A DNA stretch of 64,000 nucleotides from Portulaca oleracea (GCA_029582165.1 CM055876.1:28713317-28777316); one strand, 5' to 3'. Counted from the stretch's first letter, positions 12,418 to 24,296 are shown. Notes: generated by a model not told the origin, from the letters alone. Numbers and translations are program-made.

Positions 12418-13033
12418 TAGGGATGACAACGGGGCGGGGAATTCCCGAACTCACTGGGACCCCACCCCGTTCTGGGGAAAAATCCCCACCCCATTGGGGA
12501 CGGGGATGGGGACGGGGACGGAGACAATTTTTCAAAATCTGCTCGGGGACGGGGCGGGGATGGAGACAAAATTTTCCCCATCCCCGTCCTCATTTTCCCC
12601 GGCGGGAAAAATTCTCTGTCCCCATCCCCGAATCCCCGTCCTCGAAAATTTTAAAATTACCAAATAACATTTATTCTAATTCAATATATATTTTAATAGC
12701 AAGGATAAAGTAGTAATTTTCGAATTTTAAGTCAGAAACTCTAATACTTGTTGATGTATTATTGTTTGATTTTGATGTATTATTGCTTGAGCAAGTTAAA
12801 TAAATTGTATTTTGAACAGGTTAAAAACCGGGTTCGACTAAAAATCGGGTTCGATTAAAATTTGGTTAGATTTTGGATATCTTTAAAAAATCCTCGTTGG
12901 AGATGAGGAATCCGCGGAAATAGAAATGGGGCAAGAATCATTCCCCGAAGCAGGAACGGGGACGAGTTTTGGGAGCGGAGATGGGGACGGGGATATACTC
13001 CCCCGCTCCCCATTCGCCCCGTTGCCATCCCTA
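12418..13033. mobile_element. hAT-like MITE with GGGGACGGGG-rich interior
   Basis: Termini TAGGGATGACAACGGGGCG and its inverted, one-base-different copy at 13015-13033. Flanking 8-bp duplications TTTGTAAA (12410-12417) and TTTGTGAA (13034-13041) differ at one base. The TIR start and 8-bp duplication suggest hAT. The interior has GC-rich GGGGATGGGGACGGGG runs near both ends. No coding. Confidence 0.8.
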
Positions 13034-13292
13034 TTTGTGAATGAACCCTAAACTAGTTAACTGCCTTGCACTTCACAAAACGGCAACGTATTGAAAACTT
13101 GAAGCGGTGTACCAAAACTATAAAAAAAAAGGAAAACAATCTCGAGCTTCGTGTCTTCAACTCACGGCCCGAACTGCTCGCCTTCAAGCTCAAGGTGTCG
13201 TACCGCATAGAAATGGTCCAATTTTTTTTTAATTTATGTTTTTTTAATTTTTCTTTTTCTTTCTTCACTTGTGCATTATTAAAAACATAATA

Positions 13293-13371
<79 letters not shown>
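13293..13371. repeat. (AT)n microsatellite
   Basis: Nearly 80 bases of alternating AT. The next Mutator-like MITE starts directly at its right edge. Confidence 0.95.
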
Positions 13372-13372
<1 letters not shown>

Positions 13373-13373
<1 letters not shown>

Positions 13374-13902
13374 AAAATTGGATTCTAATAATCCCTACTT
13401 TTGTTAATTGGATGGCAATAATCCATACTTTTAATTTGTATTCTGGTGGTCAAAAAAAAAATTGTATTGTAGTGGTACCAAATCTATCACCACATTCTTT
13501 TTATTGTTTTCATGCCTACCCATATTGTTTTTATTTTTTTCGTTCCTGCAACCAGATAGATAATGAAGTGTAGTTGCTAAAACATTTTTAAAATTATTTT
13601 TTTGAGATTCCGAGCAATTATTATGATTTTTTAAAAGGAATAAAATTGAAAAAATCTTAAAAAAATTGAAAACAAATTGAAAAAAATTGGGAGAACTGCT
13701 GTAAATTCATTAAAAATCGTAGTAAAGTGTGATACAAAGTTTTGAATCAAATGCAACACAAAATCTATGATATTTAGGGTATACTCTCGATTATGTCCCA
13801 CTACAATACAATTTTATTTTTATGGACCACCAGAATACAAATTGAAAGTAGGGATTATTGTCATCCAATTTACAAAAGCAGGGATTATTAGAATCCAATT
13901 TT
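13373..13902. mobile_element. Mutator-like MITE, TTGGATTCTAATAATCC family, copy 1
   Basis: The left end GAAAATTGGATTCTAATAAT is mirrored at the right end, and the inverted similarity extends about 50 bp inward. It sits in an AT microsatellite, so the target duplication cannot be read. The interior is shared with the copy at 14100-17985. Confidence 0.75.
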
Positions 13903-14955
13903 CATTATATATATATATATATATCACACATTGAATTTTAATAATTTTTATTTGGAGCGATTTGATAATAATAATTTGAGTTATGTACTCCAACGGTCCC
14001 CCAACAAATAATATTATATCTCCGTTTTTTTATCTGTCATTCACACTTTTTGAGGTTTATTTTTAGTCAATAATTTCTCACATAATATTTTATAAATAGG
14101 AGAATTGGATTATAATAATCCCAACTTTACAAATTGGATAGCGATAATCCCTACTTTCAGTTTGTATTCTGATGGTCCAAAAAAATATAAAATTGTATTA
14201 TAGTTGTACCAAATCCTCATCCACATTCTTTTTATTTTTTAATGCCTATCCCATATTATTTTTATTTTTTTCGTTCATGCCGCCATAAAGGTAATGAAAT
14301 ATAGTTGCTGAAACATTTTTTAAATTATTTTTTTGAGACTCCAAGTAATTATTATAATTTTTTAAATTATGATTTTTTAACTTTACAAATTGAAAAAATT
14401 AAAAATTGGGACCAAGTTTGTATTCATTAAAAATCATAAGGAATTGTTGTGCTAAGTTTGGGATTGAGAAAATTTGTAACGCCCCGAAAATTCAATTATA
14501 AAAAAGTCAAAGTCAAACTAACGTTAACAGACAAAACTTAGCGGAAGACTTCAAATTAGTTTGGGCGTCACTGCCGTATCCCCGAAGGAATACAAGGCGA
14601 GAAAGGAAAACACAACTGTCTGCTAACGGTAACTACTAACAACTCAAAACAAACTTTAAGAGTTCATAACGGAAACAATATAAAAAGATTCAAGGACTTC
14701 TAGACTCGTCGTCCTCACTTCTAATTACCGTCCCCAACATTTAGATCTTCACCTGAAAACAAAACATTTCAAAAATGAGGGGGAAATCTCAATAATGTCT
14801 ACCCCTAACGTTTAAAACAGTTTAAGTTCATTTCAATTCATTTTGGGGAAAGGGATCGAAACAACATTTTACAAACCTTTAATCCCATACTGTTTCCTCA
14901 ACCCATCCAATCCATATTTTAATTTGCGGGCGGGATACCAAATCTCTTAAAGTAA

Positions 14956-15130
14956 CATCGCCTACCAAAGGCATCAAGAACATCGCCTACCAAAGGCATA
15001 AATAACATCACCCACCAAAGGCATCAAAAACATCGCCTATCAAAGGCATCAAGAACATCGCCTACCAAAGGCATAGATAATATCGCCTACCAAAGGCATA
15101 GATAATATCGCCTACCAAAGGCATCAAAAT
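14956..15130. repeat. 25-bp tandem repeat, seven units
   Basis: Units based on CATCGCCTACCAAAGGCAT repeat with an exact 25-base period seven times with a few substitutions. The array lies within the 14475-17833 insertion. Confidence 0.95.
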
Positions 15131-17317
15131 ACTATCCTATATCAGGGAAGGAAGCCCTGATCTCCTGGTCCATAACCCTGCAGGTTGTTACACCTGCACA
15201 ACAGGTTATCCCCCGAAACCCGCTTAACGTTTCCACTTGAATTATTTACACAGTATTCAACTCAACTCACGACTCTCAAGTCAAACCATCCCAAGTTATC
15301 AAAACCATTAACAAAAATTTGAATAAAAGACCATCCAATTTCTCAACTCAAATAAACCAAGATCACCATCGAATCAAAAAGATTATCAAACAGATGGTCG
15401 TATTTCCACAAAAGTCCCCTTTCGGGATGCAATTCTCAAAATAGATTATAAAACATCAAAACACATTTAAAGAGCATCCCGGTGGGGATTAGAGCATAGA
15501 CAATTACCTGATATACTTCACAGCACAGCAAAAGAAGAACACACTTGAGCTCACTAACGTCTCGCATTAACTCGGGCCTAGAATAAAAGTAATTGTCTAA
15601 TCAAAACGCGTTCTAACGAAGTTAGTATTAACTATTAACTACCTAACCCATCCCCTAGGAACACTTAGGTTCCTATCATTTACGAAATTACACTTAACAC
15701 CTCCAAGAAAACTCATAATAAAATCACATATTATTTTCACTCAACAATTATTATAAAAAGGAAGCAAGTAGAGGACAGATTATAACGTTCACATAAAACG
15801 AGTCACAACTCGACTTCCCGACATCCTACGGGGCTGGTTCTGGACTTTTCGGAAACCTCGGGATGTCTACTAAAATTCTTAAGTTGACGACTAAGCCCAT
15901 ATCAGCCTCGAAAGACTCTAAAAGTACCAAAACTTCCAACTGGTCCAGTTCCGACAGGTTCTGGTAAAACGACTATAACTCGAGTTATACAACTCAAAAG
16001 TCCGTTCCGCAAAATTCATATGAAAGCTAACATCTAGGGGAATCTCCAGTCCAAAGGGTTCGATTAAAGGACAACTATACTAATCGTGGTGACCCGATCT
16101 TTAGACACTAACAAAACTGTCCCGATCCCGGTTCTTATTTAATTTATAATTTCGGTTCTAACTTTCACCATTCGGTCCCGGGGTTCTAATTTAGGCCTAA
16201 AACAGTGGCTAGGGTTAAAGTTTCTACCCTAATCCAATCAAGGTCTAAAAGCTACCACTTATAACTAACAATTTAAACCTTTTCTAGGTAAAAAAAATTT
16301 AATAATAACGTAATAATAATATAAGCATGTAATAGTCACATAACAGTAATGTAAATATGTAATGTTTGAAACTTTAATATACATAATACATTATTCAAAT
16401 AGTAAAACTGCAAAATTCGATTTAATAATTTAAATTAACCCTAATTCATGCATGAAATAATACTAACAAGAGTCTAACATGATTTACATTATATAATACT
16501 TATGACATAAATTTGCAACTCATAATTAATTAACCCTACGACTCTAACATGATTTACCTATGATATTAACCATATTAACACATGAATCACCAACTATCAT
16601 TTATTAAATAAAATAGCATGCTAATGTCCTAACTCAAATCCCACGTATGGCCATGGATTTACAATAAGACGAAGCAAGAATTTAATCCAAGAACTACATA
16701 ACTATTTAACCAACAACCAAGAACCTATCTTGCTAATTCACACACCCTAATCATGCTTAAACATTTATTCTACAAGATGATGACACAAGAAGACTATACA
16801 GAATACAAAAAGAATAAGTGTGTGAAGTTTTGGGAACAAGGGGTTTACGTAGAGGGTGTTAGTTGACGACTCGGCTGACGGGGCGACAGCGACAGGGTGG
16901 ATTTCGGTGATAGGAGTGGTGCTTGGCAGTTGTCGACGTCGGTGGTGGTGTCCGGGCTCGGTCGAACACAGCAGCGGCGACAACGAACAGCATGGCGTGT
17001 CGAGCAAAGAGCATCAACGGCCCGGTGTGTGTGCGGTGGCGGTGGCGGTGGTTTGATGAGCTCGTGACTTTCCGATGCTATGGAACTCACGGTAGAGAAA
17101 GGAAGGGAAACGGGAGAGAGAAAAAGAAAGGGAGGAAGAAGTAGGGGTGCGTGCTTGTATTGATAAAAGCCCTAGTTATTCATCCTAATTATTCTCTAAT
17201 CCTCCTCTAACAAACAGTAAGTATAATCTAATTCAAACACAATTTCTCCTAACCGACTAAGATGGGGCTTTACTAACAATCTATAATCTAATATATTCTA
17301 ACTAGGATAGGATTTTA

Positions 17318-17680
17318 CTAATACTACTACTACCACTATTAACTAGAATAATACAATAATACTAATAATAATAATAAAAATAATAATAATAATAATAACA
17401 ACAAATACTACTACTAATAATAAAAGATAATAATAACAGTAGTAATAAAAAAATAGTCACATAATACTAATTATCACACGATAATAATAATAATAATCAC
17501 ATAATAAAAATAATAGTCATATAATAATACCCACGTAATAATAATACTGATAATATCCACAACTAATAACAATACTTAATAATAATAATAGTCATAGTAG
17601 CATGTAAATAACAATAATCAGAATAATAATTATAATACTAATAATAATAAGAGTAATACTAATAGTACTAATATCCATCA
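17318..17680. repeat. Degenerate AAT/ACT-rich simple sequence
   Basis: Continuous run of ATA, ACT and AAT trinucleotides inside the solo-LTR-like element. Confidence 0.7.
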
Positions 17681-17985
17681 AATTACCGATATATCCTTGT
17701 TAGTCTCTCAACGATCCTACGAGCTCAAGCGTTAGCATAAATAAACACAAACGAATAATACTAAAACACGAAGTCAAACATAATATACTAACGACGTCAC
17801 GGTCAACATCTTTGGATTTTTCGGGGTTTTACAAAATTCAAGTCCAGATCACGATATTTAGGGTACATATTCAATGGTGCTCCATAAAAATACGATTTTA
17901 TTATTTTGGGACAGTTGGCATACATTTTTAAAGCTGGGTCATTATTTTCAATCGCTCAAAATATGGATTATTAGAACCCAATTTC

Positions 17986-18701
17986 ATTTGGATTTACAGA
18001 AATCAGTTTATCCATGAACGTTAGTTTACGAAGAAAAAGTGTTGTTTATATCCGAATTCTTCATACAACGAGCAAACATATTACTCCTCAAAAAAATTAT
18101 TGCTTATTGTTGTAGTAGAATCCAATTTTCCAAGATAAATTCTTCTTTCATTTCATAATAGTTGTCGTGTTTTAAAATTAAGCAGTCAAATATTTAAATC
18201 TTTGACCATAAATTTTTGAATATATATAATGATCTGTTACATAAGATTACTACCATTAAATTTGTTACAAAAAAATATTATCATAATATTATAATTATTA
18301 ATATTATATAAAAAAGATTATCAATTAAAGAATAATATTGAAAATAATAACAGTTAAATATATGAGAATTAACATGAAATATTAAATATATGAGAATTAA
18401 CATAAAATTGATGAAAGTGTAAAATTATCTAATCGTCCTTCGGGCCTTCTATCAACCTCACTAGTCGAGAAATAATGGTCTTTGTCATGCTTTTAACGCC
18501 CAATTGTCGTCGACGTGGTCCCTTCTTATTGGTCTTACAATCTTCAACGGCTTTTGGTCTCTTGTGAGTTGTGATTTGTTAGTACGAAAGTGAAAGTAAG
18601 AGAAAAAAAGCTAATACTAATAAGACAAAACAAAATGAAAGTGGAAGAAAGAGAATTGTACGTATGATTTACTCTTCCCTTCTATAATTTCTTATATAAT
18701 A
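17986..18701. other. Stretch without recognisable feature
   Basis: AT-rich sequence between MITEs. No open reading frame with recognisable similarity, no paired repeats seen. Confidence 0.3.
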
Positions 18702-18902
18702 CTATCTCTATTTCAAAATATTTATCATTTAATTAAATTTTAATTATAAATTATTTACAAATTACAATATAAAAATAATGTCATTATAATTTTTAATAAA
18801 TTATGGCTCTAATGACATTATTTTACATTTTATTTTTTATAATTTGTGAATAACTAACGGTCAAAATTTCGTCAAATGACATACATTTTGAGACGGAGGT
18901 AG
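18702..18902. mobile_element. Stowaway-like MITE
   Basis: Left end CTATCTCTATTTCAAAATA and right end TTTTGAGACGGAGGTAG are inverted repeats of Stowaway type, flanked by TA on both sides (18700-18701, 18903-18904). Confidence 0.75.
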
Positions 18903-19075
18903 TATTTTATTAAAAATTACAATACTATACTTTTATTATAGTATTTTTCATTATGAATTTAATAATAATAATTTTATATAATAATTCATTGTATATATTG
19001 AAAAATTTATGGTCAAAATGTTTTAAGTTTGACTATACAATTTTAAAGACGACAATTAATATAAAATAGAGTATA
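18903..19075. mobile_element. Partial Stowaway-like fragment
   Basis: Resembles the right half of the Stowaway copy at 28379-28635 (TTATAGTATTTTTCAT through GACAATTAATAT). A left end is missing. Confidence 0.45.
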
Positions 19076-19076
19076 A

Positions 19077-19605
19077 GACTCCGTTCTTTTATGCGGTGCA
19101 GTTGGTTGCGGTGTGGTAGAATTTGAAAAAGTGTGGTGAAGTGTGGTGGGTTGTGGTAAGTTGTGGTGGAAGCTAGTTGTGGTAGGTGAGGTAGATGAGG
19201 AAAGAGAATGTAAAAAATAGAGGAGAAAAGTGAGGAAAGAGAAAAATAAAAAAATATTTTGTTAATGATTTGTAGTAAAGTGTGGTGGAGTGTGGTGAAA
19301 TGTGGTAGAATATTGAGTAATGTGGTTTGGTGCGATACCGCACCGCGCGGTACCACATAAATATATAGTTGTGCCATTTGATTTAGGCCATGTTCTATTC
19401 TACGGTATTTACGGTATGGTGTGGTGTGGTGGGATTGTGGTAGGTTATTGGTATGTGGGGTAGATGAGGAGAGAAAATGTAAAAAGTAGAGGAGAAAAGT
19501 GAGGAGAGAGAAAAGTAACGATTTGTGGTAAAGTGTGGTGAATTGTGGCAAATTGCGGTATGCTGTGGTACCACAGTTTGTCAACCACAGAAAAGAACAG
19601 GGGTC
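19077..19605. mobile_element. Two Tourist-like MITE units, tandem or nested (GTGGTGTGG family)
   Basis: The outer ends GACTCCGTTCTTTTATGCGG and (inverted) GACCCCTGTTCTTTTCTG match each other. A second family start (GGCCATGTTCTATTCTACGG, preceded by TTA) occurs near 19387, and the interior repeats twice. So one copy has inserted into or recombined with another. Same family as 10169, 26113 and 32543. Confidence 0.6.
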
Positions 19606-19941
19606 TACTTTTGCAGGGAAAAACATATTCATTTTACTTTTGAAAATACAATTCGCAATTATTATTTTTTTGAATGATTATTTTTAATGAATGATAAGGT
19701 TTAACAATTATAAATAGTTTTTTTGTTTAATCAAGGATCTTACTTTTACTTTATAATTAAGTAGTTTTAATGCTAAGTAGCTTGAATGTTATTCCTTCGT
19801 AACAGTACCTTCAAGGACCGCAATCGACGACACCCAAGTTGAGTGCAGATGCTTGAACAAATACCCACTCAATCTCTAATGATGATCCTTCAGCTGCTCA
19901 TCGAGACAACCATCTTTAAGGAAAACAAGAGATTTGTACTA
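19606..19941. other. Stretch without recognisable feature
   Basis: Spacer between MITEs; no gene or repeat recognised. Confidence 0.3.
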
Positions 19942-20215
19942 CTCCCTCCGTCCTTTTATAATTGTCAAAATAACTAACTTTACAAGTCCAATGCTCATTG
20001 GAAATAGAGCAAAAATTTTATTCAAATACAAATATACCCTTCCACTAATTTTGATGCAATTAGAGGAATAAAGAAGAATTTCAAAAGGTAAATAAAAACT
20101 TAAATTCATTAATGAAGGGTAATTTGGGTATTTTAATTATTGAAATTGTAAAATTGAGAAATAAAAAGGGACAAGGTAATTAAGAAAATTGTCACTCATT
20201 TAGGGACGGAGGGAG
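19942..20215. mobile_element. Stowaway MITE
   Basis: CTCCCTCCGTCCTTTTATAA at the left end and GGGACGGAGGGAG at the right end, flanked by TA (19940-19941 and 20216-20217). A typical 274-bp Stowaway element. Confidence 0.9.
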
Positions 20216-20244
20216 TAGTAAGTTTCCTATTTAAATTAAATATA

Positions 20245-20984
20245 GGAAAATTTCAAATTGTAAACACCAAATATTCGGTATTCCAAGTTGTCAACCTATT
20301 TTTAACATATTCCAAATGGTAGGCTTAAAAACAAAATTATTCCACTTTGTAGGCACATAGGGTAACGATGTTAGAATTAAAAAAAAAAAAAATTGAAACT
20401 CCCCCCATAACTCTTCTCCATGGCCTGAAATCCCCCCCCCCAACCGACGTCGCTCGTCACCACCGGCGTACCCAGAACTGTGGGCGTTGGGCATTAAGGG
20501 AATGGTTGAAATTTGTGGTGGAGGCTAGGAGTTGTGAAGATCGATTTCCAAATCCTTGTACGATGGACTAAATGACTACTGGCTGGGTGTACAGTAGTGA
20601 AGAACGACGGTTGCGGTGGGGACTGTCCAGTCGCCAGCGGTCGGTGGAGGGAGAAAGATGGTGGCGGTATGCGACTAGGGCAGAGTGGCGCTGACGAAGA
20701 GCGTTGGCGATGGTAGGCCGATGAGAAGAGAGACTCGGAGAATGAGAAGAGGTTGAGCAACAACAAAGTTTCAGGGGAGGGAGAAGAGGTTGGAGGGAGT
20801 TTCAGGTCATGGAGAAAAGTTTTGGGGAGTTTCAAGTTTTTTTTTCTTTTAATAATTCTAACGCCGCTACCTTATGTGCTTACTAGGTTGAATAATTTTG
20901 TCTTTAAGTGTACCATTTAAAATATGTTAAAAACAAGTTGACGACTTAGAGTACACAATACTTGGTGCCTACCATTTGGAATCC
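20245..20984. mobile_element. Mutator-like non-autonomous element with GC-rich core
   Basis: Terminal inverted repeats of about 140 bp (left start GGAAAATTTCAAATTGTAAA, right end ACCATTTGGAATCC) are flanked by a perfect 9-bp duplication TTAAATATA at 20236-20244 and 20985-20993. The core (about 20400-20830) is much richer in G and C than the surroundings. Its reading frames are proline- and serine-rich and match no family I recognise. The core could be a captured gene fragment (Pack-MULE style), but this is unproven. Confidence 0.8.
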
Positions 20985-21399
20985 TTAAATATATAATAAC
21001 AACAGTGTTCTCAAATTTATTTGTAATTCAACAAATTCTTCTATTAAGTTAATTCAGCATGTTACATCATATATATATATTTAAGTAAGCTTTAGTATGG
21101 TTCATCATTGACACCAATTATAAGTATTTAATGTAAGTAGAAAGAATATTTTTTGATGATTAAACTTATAATATGTCCTTAATTCTAAATGATTTTAGAA
21201 TGTACGTACACGTAAGTCTTAAAAAATTGTGTAGCATATCCTGAAACGTTATTATAAATTGTAAGACCATGAAGAGCTTTAAAAGAAAGATGTAAACAAC
21301 TCAATAAATTGTCTTCAACGATGCTAATAATTAATTATGCCAAGTTGCTTCTAACCAACCATTAAAAAGAAAGGGCGGAGTTCGATCAAAACTTCTAAT
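20985..21399. other. Stretch without recognisable feature
   Basis: AT-rich spacer between the Mutator-like element and LINE debris. Nothing recognised. Confidence 0.3.
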
Positions 21400-21735
21400 G
21401 AGTTGTAAACAACTATGAATTTTAAACTTAGACTAAATTTTGAAAAGTTTAAATTACAGAGATTAGTCTGATTCTCATTTATGCTATTCAAGGTTCTATT
21501 CACATTCTGTGACAGATCGACATTTATTAGAGATATCAAAAATTGTCTCAACCAGTTTGATAAATTTACTTTACAACAAATCTATCAAAACACTAACTTT
21601 GCAGCAGATTTGGTGACAAATCAAGACCATTTTTTAAATAATGCTACCACATAGAACAATAGCCCCTCTCTAGCCTTTTCTACTATTTTATGTGATGATA
21701 ACTTGAGATGTTTTGACAGAATGATCTCTTAAATC
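21400..21735 (+). pseudogene. LINE RNase H-like remnant
   Basis: A plus-strand frame contains DRSTFIRDIKN and IYQNTNFAADLVTNQ. The latter resembles the C-terminal part of the RNase H domain (RVT_3) of plant LINEs, where a basic strand is followed by an Ala-Asp-x-Leu-Ala motif. The frame is broken upstream and ends soon after. A LINE-like 3' tail with an A-run lies at 22480-22632, so 21400-22632 may all be one decayed LINE end with an insertion between. Confidence 0.45.
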
Positions 21736-22479
21736 TTGTCATTTTATTCTCTGTCAGATTCAAAGAAAATAATGAATGTTAAACTTCTATCCTTATCGAC
21801 CTTTATCCACATTATCTACACTTTATCAATTTATTTGCACACCTACTAACCAACTGCAGAGAAAAAAAACAGGGAAATTGTCCAATAATTTCATAATTAT
21901 CAATCATGCTCGTCCAAATACACCAAAGAAAGGCAAATCAACTCGACTATTTAACAGTTTACTATGACCCTTATACCATGTAGGAAGAACAAAAGTCAAA
22001 ACTCAAAAAGATAATTGTCGATATTATTAACATGTCGCAAGAATAAAAGGTAATTGTCGATATAATAATGTGCTTTCAATCAAAATTTGTCAATCATACT
22101 TTGATTTAACAAAGGAAAAATGGCTCCCAAATTTGTCACCACATTCAGTACCATCTTTAATATGTTAATTTGGCAAAGAAGCTGAGCCCACTTTGTCACA
22201 AAATTCAAATAAAATCCAAACAGAGAATTAGGCAGATGGCCAATATGTTTGTCTATAATTTTCAATGACATTAGACAGCCTACTTGAGAAATTTCCTAAT
22301 CGATCGCATAAACCTTTATTGAAAAAGTGCACAAAAGGTGATGTTCACATGAGTTCAACTAAGCATCTTGTTACCCAGCAATCTCAACACTTTCATCTTT
22401 TAAATTCCTTAAGAATATTTAAATTTCCGTGGAAATTTGTTGGTAGTTATCTTTAATAAAGATACATGCATAATGGATA

Positions 22480-22632
22480 ATTTGGTGTAGGAGCATGTTT
22501 TCTTATTATGCTTTGTTTTATTTGGAATTGTAGTTAGACTTTTGTAGCTTGTTTATGAGTTTTTGGGCTTGAAATAATAAGGAAAATTTTCTAATGAATA
22601 AATTTGCTCATCCTTTAATAAAAAAAAAAATT
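22480..22632 (+). mobile_element. LINE-like 3' tail with A-run
   Basis: Contains GTTTATGAGTTTTTGGGC, an AATAAATTTG-like signal and a terminal A-rich run at about 22619-22632, the usual look of a plant LINE 3' UTR. No target duplication was identified. Confidence 0.35.
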
Positions 22633-22669
22633 AAAAATCTTATAAGTTATAATTTTATAAACGAACTAA

Positions 22670-23735
22670 TTAGGTTTTTACCCCTTGAACTTATATAAAA
22701 GTAGGATTTTAGCCATTAGATTTTGGAAATTAGGTTCACCCTACTTCAACTATTTTATAATTTTTCTGATGGATGATAGAATTATCCTGAAGAAGGGTGT
22801 AAAAAGTCTGAAATTGCCCTAAATTAAAAGTATGGAAAGACAGATTTGTCCCCCAAAAATGACCCTAATTAGCAGCACCCAACCACCTCACCATTGCCGT
22901 CTCCATCCTTCATCCTCGCCATCTTTGTCGCCTTCATCCTCACCATCTCCAGATTCTCCAGCAGTATTTCGTCTATCTTCTTCTGTTTGCCTGGTTCCTA
23001 CAAAAGAGACTCTAACCTAAATCTCCCTCGTTGTCTCTTCTTCTTCTTCTTCTTCTTCTTCTTCTTCTTCTTCTTCTTCTTCTTCTTCTTCCTCGATCTC
23101 CTTCTATCTTTCCTCCTCCTTTGACAACATAGCGAACCAACAAACCGAGCAGGACCCATGCATTCCCAATCACTTCTTGACGCATCCGCCATGAAATTTG
23201 TGCTTGTAGGGATTCTCCTTCACAATCGACCCTTCTATATGCCCATCCAAACAAATCATGCACTCCCCATCAACACTCCCCGGTTTCGATACTTGGCGTC
23301 GCCTCAATCACATTTTGCCGCCTCCTTTAGTGCCGCATGAAACAAGCCATTCAGATTCAGCCTCATTCCCTAGCCTCAATCCCCTATTCCCCTCAGTCAC
23401 AGGAATCAGATTAATTTTCTGGGTGATCTATAGGGGATTGAATCAACAAAGGAATTAGATTGTCAATTTAGAGTTCGGAGGTGTTTCTGGGTGGCTGTTA
23501 ATGGCGGATTTGGTGGGTTTTGGGGCATGTAAGAAAAGAAATTGAGGGTAACTTTGCAATTCACCATAATTTTCTCACTATCTTCATCTGAAAATATGGA
23601 TTTAATCTTTATCAAAAAAAGTTAGGTGGATTATTTATTATTTGGTTTAAAATTGATATAGAGTAGACCTAATTTTCAAAACCTGGTGGTTAAAATCGTA
23701 TTTTCCCATAAACTCAATATTGAATAAGAACCTAA
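22670..23735. mobile_element. Long-TIR element (probably Mutator-like) with CT-rich core
   Basis: About 70 bp at the left (TTAGGTTTTTACCCCTTGAA through GAAATTAGGTTCACC) is repeated in inverted, diverged form at the right end (about 23660-23735). The core holds a CCATCTCC-type pyrimidine-rich region and a (TTC)n tract. Short frames there are low-complexity and not convincing genes. The target duplication is unclear. Confidence 0.5.
23037..23092. repeat. (TTC)n microsatellite
   Basis: About 18 consecutive TTC units inside the long-TIR element. Confidence 0.95.
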
Positions 23736-23892
23736 TTAATTCTTTTATAAACAGAAAAAAAATTCAGAAAAAGAAGATATCCACTTTATTATGAGGTAGT
23801 AATCACTCAATTGTAATAAAAACATAAGGCAATAAATAAAACAAAGTAATATACATATGGACACAAACAAAATAATATAGATATGGACACAA

Positions 23893-24058
23893 ATGACTTT
23901 ATAACCAACATAGTGTTTCTCAACCGATTGTGGTGAAATGAAAGAGGAAGGAACAATGCTCTAGTGGTCATAATTTTCACTGTAGAATGGTTGGTGATGT
24001 TGGCTACTCTTGCATTGTTCCTGTTCATTCATCACAATCGATTGAGATACACTGTTGC
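23893..24058. repeat. Imperfect inverted repeat around CAATCGATTG-like arms
   Basis: The arm near 23908-23960 (TCTCAACCGATTGTGGTGAA, GGAACAATGCTCTAG) pairs with the reverse complement near 24008-24055 (TTGCATTGTTCCTG, CACAATCGATTGAGA). The loop is about 50 bp. No coding. Confidence 0.6.
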
Positions 24059-24296
24059 AAAGCCTAATAGATGGGTCAACCTAGCAATAATTTTTTTTCC
24101 TTTAAAAATAAAACAATCGAAGCATTTGAGTAGTATCCTATATATCTTTATTCCTCTTACCATCACAAGGGTGCCATATATAGTTACTTCGGTTCATTAT
24201 TTATTATTTTAGAGTATTGTTCTGAGTGGATATGAGTTACCTTTTAAATGAATTATACTTTCTTTTTAACTTGGATAAACAAGATACATCAAGTAC

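Larger units (their letters stand above)
14475..17833. mobile_element. 3.36-kb solo-LTR-like insertion, TGTAACGCCCCG...TTTTACA
   Basis: Begins TGTAACGCCCCGAAAA and ends TTTTTCGGGGTTTTACA. It is flanked by a perfect 5-bp duplication AAATT at 14470-14474 and 17834-17838 and lies inside a MITE whose sequence resumes afterwards. TG...CA ends and a 5-bp duplication fit a solo LTR of a large-LTR gypsy lineage (Tat/Ogre/Retand type is my guess). The ends are also imperfect inverted repeats of about 18 bp, so a DNA transposon is an alternative. Inside are a 25-bp tandem array (14956-15130), a GC-rich patch (about 16850-17060) and an ATA-rich tract (17318-17680). I see no gag or pol similarity, and short reading frames in the GC-rich patch look spurious. 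Confidence 0.65.
14100..17985. mobile_element. Mutator-like MITE, copy 2, split by a 3.36-kb insertion
   Basis: The left half (14100-14474) starts GAGAATTGGATTATAATAAT and the right half (17839-17985) ends with the inverted family terminus GGATTATTAGAACCCAATTTC. Together they match the interior order of copy 1 (13373-13902). The interruption is the TG...CA element at 14475-17833. Confidence 0.75.

Noticed and set aside
12326..12713. Proline- and glycine-rich frames on both strands
   Set aside because: They arise from the GGGGACGGGG low-complexity ends of a hAT-like MITE.
14956..15130. CRISPR-like array
   Set aside because: Direct tandem repeats without unique spacers, in plant DNA. It is a simple minisatellite.
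16765..17144. Overlapping frames in a GC-rich patch
   Set aside because: Overlap on both strands, low complexity, no recognised domain, and inside a solo-LTR-like insertion.
20291..20835. Possible small genes in the GC-rich core of the Mutator-like element
   Set aside because: Proline/serine-rich frames on both strands without a domain. Kept only as a possible captured fragment.
22894..23263. Frames with long Phe, Lys or Arg runs
   Set aside because: They are translations of the (TTC)n microsatellite.
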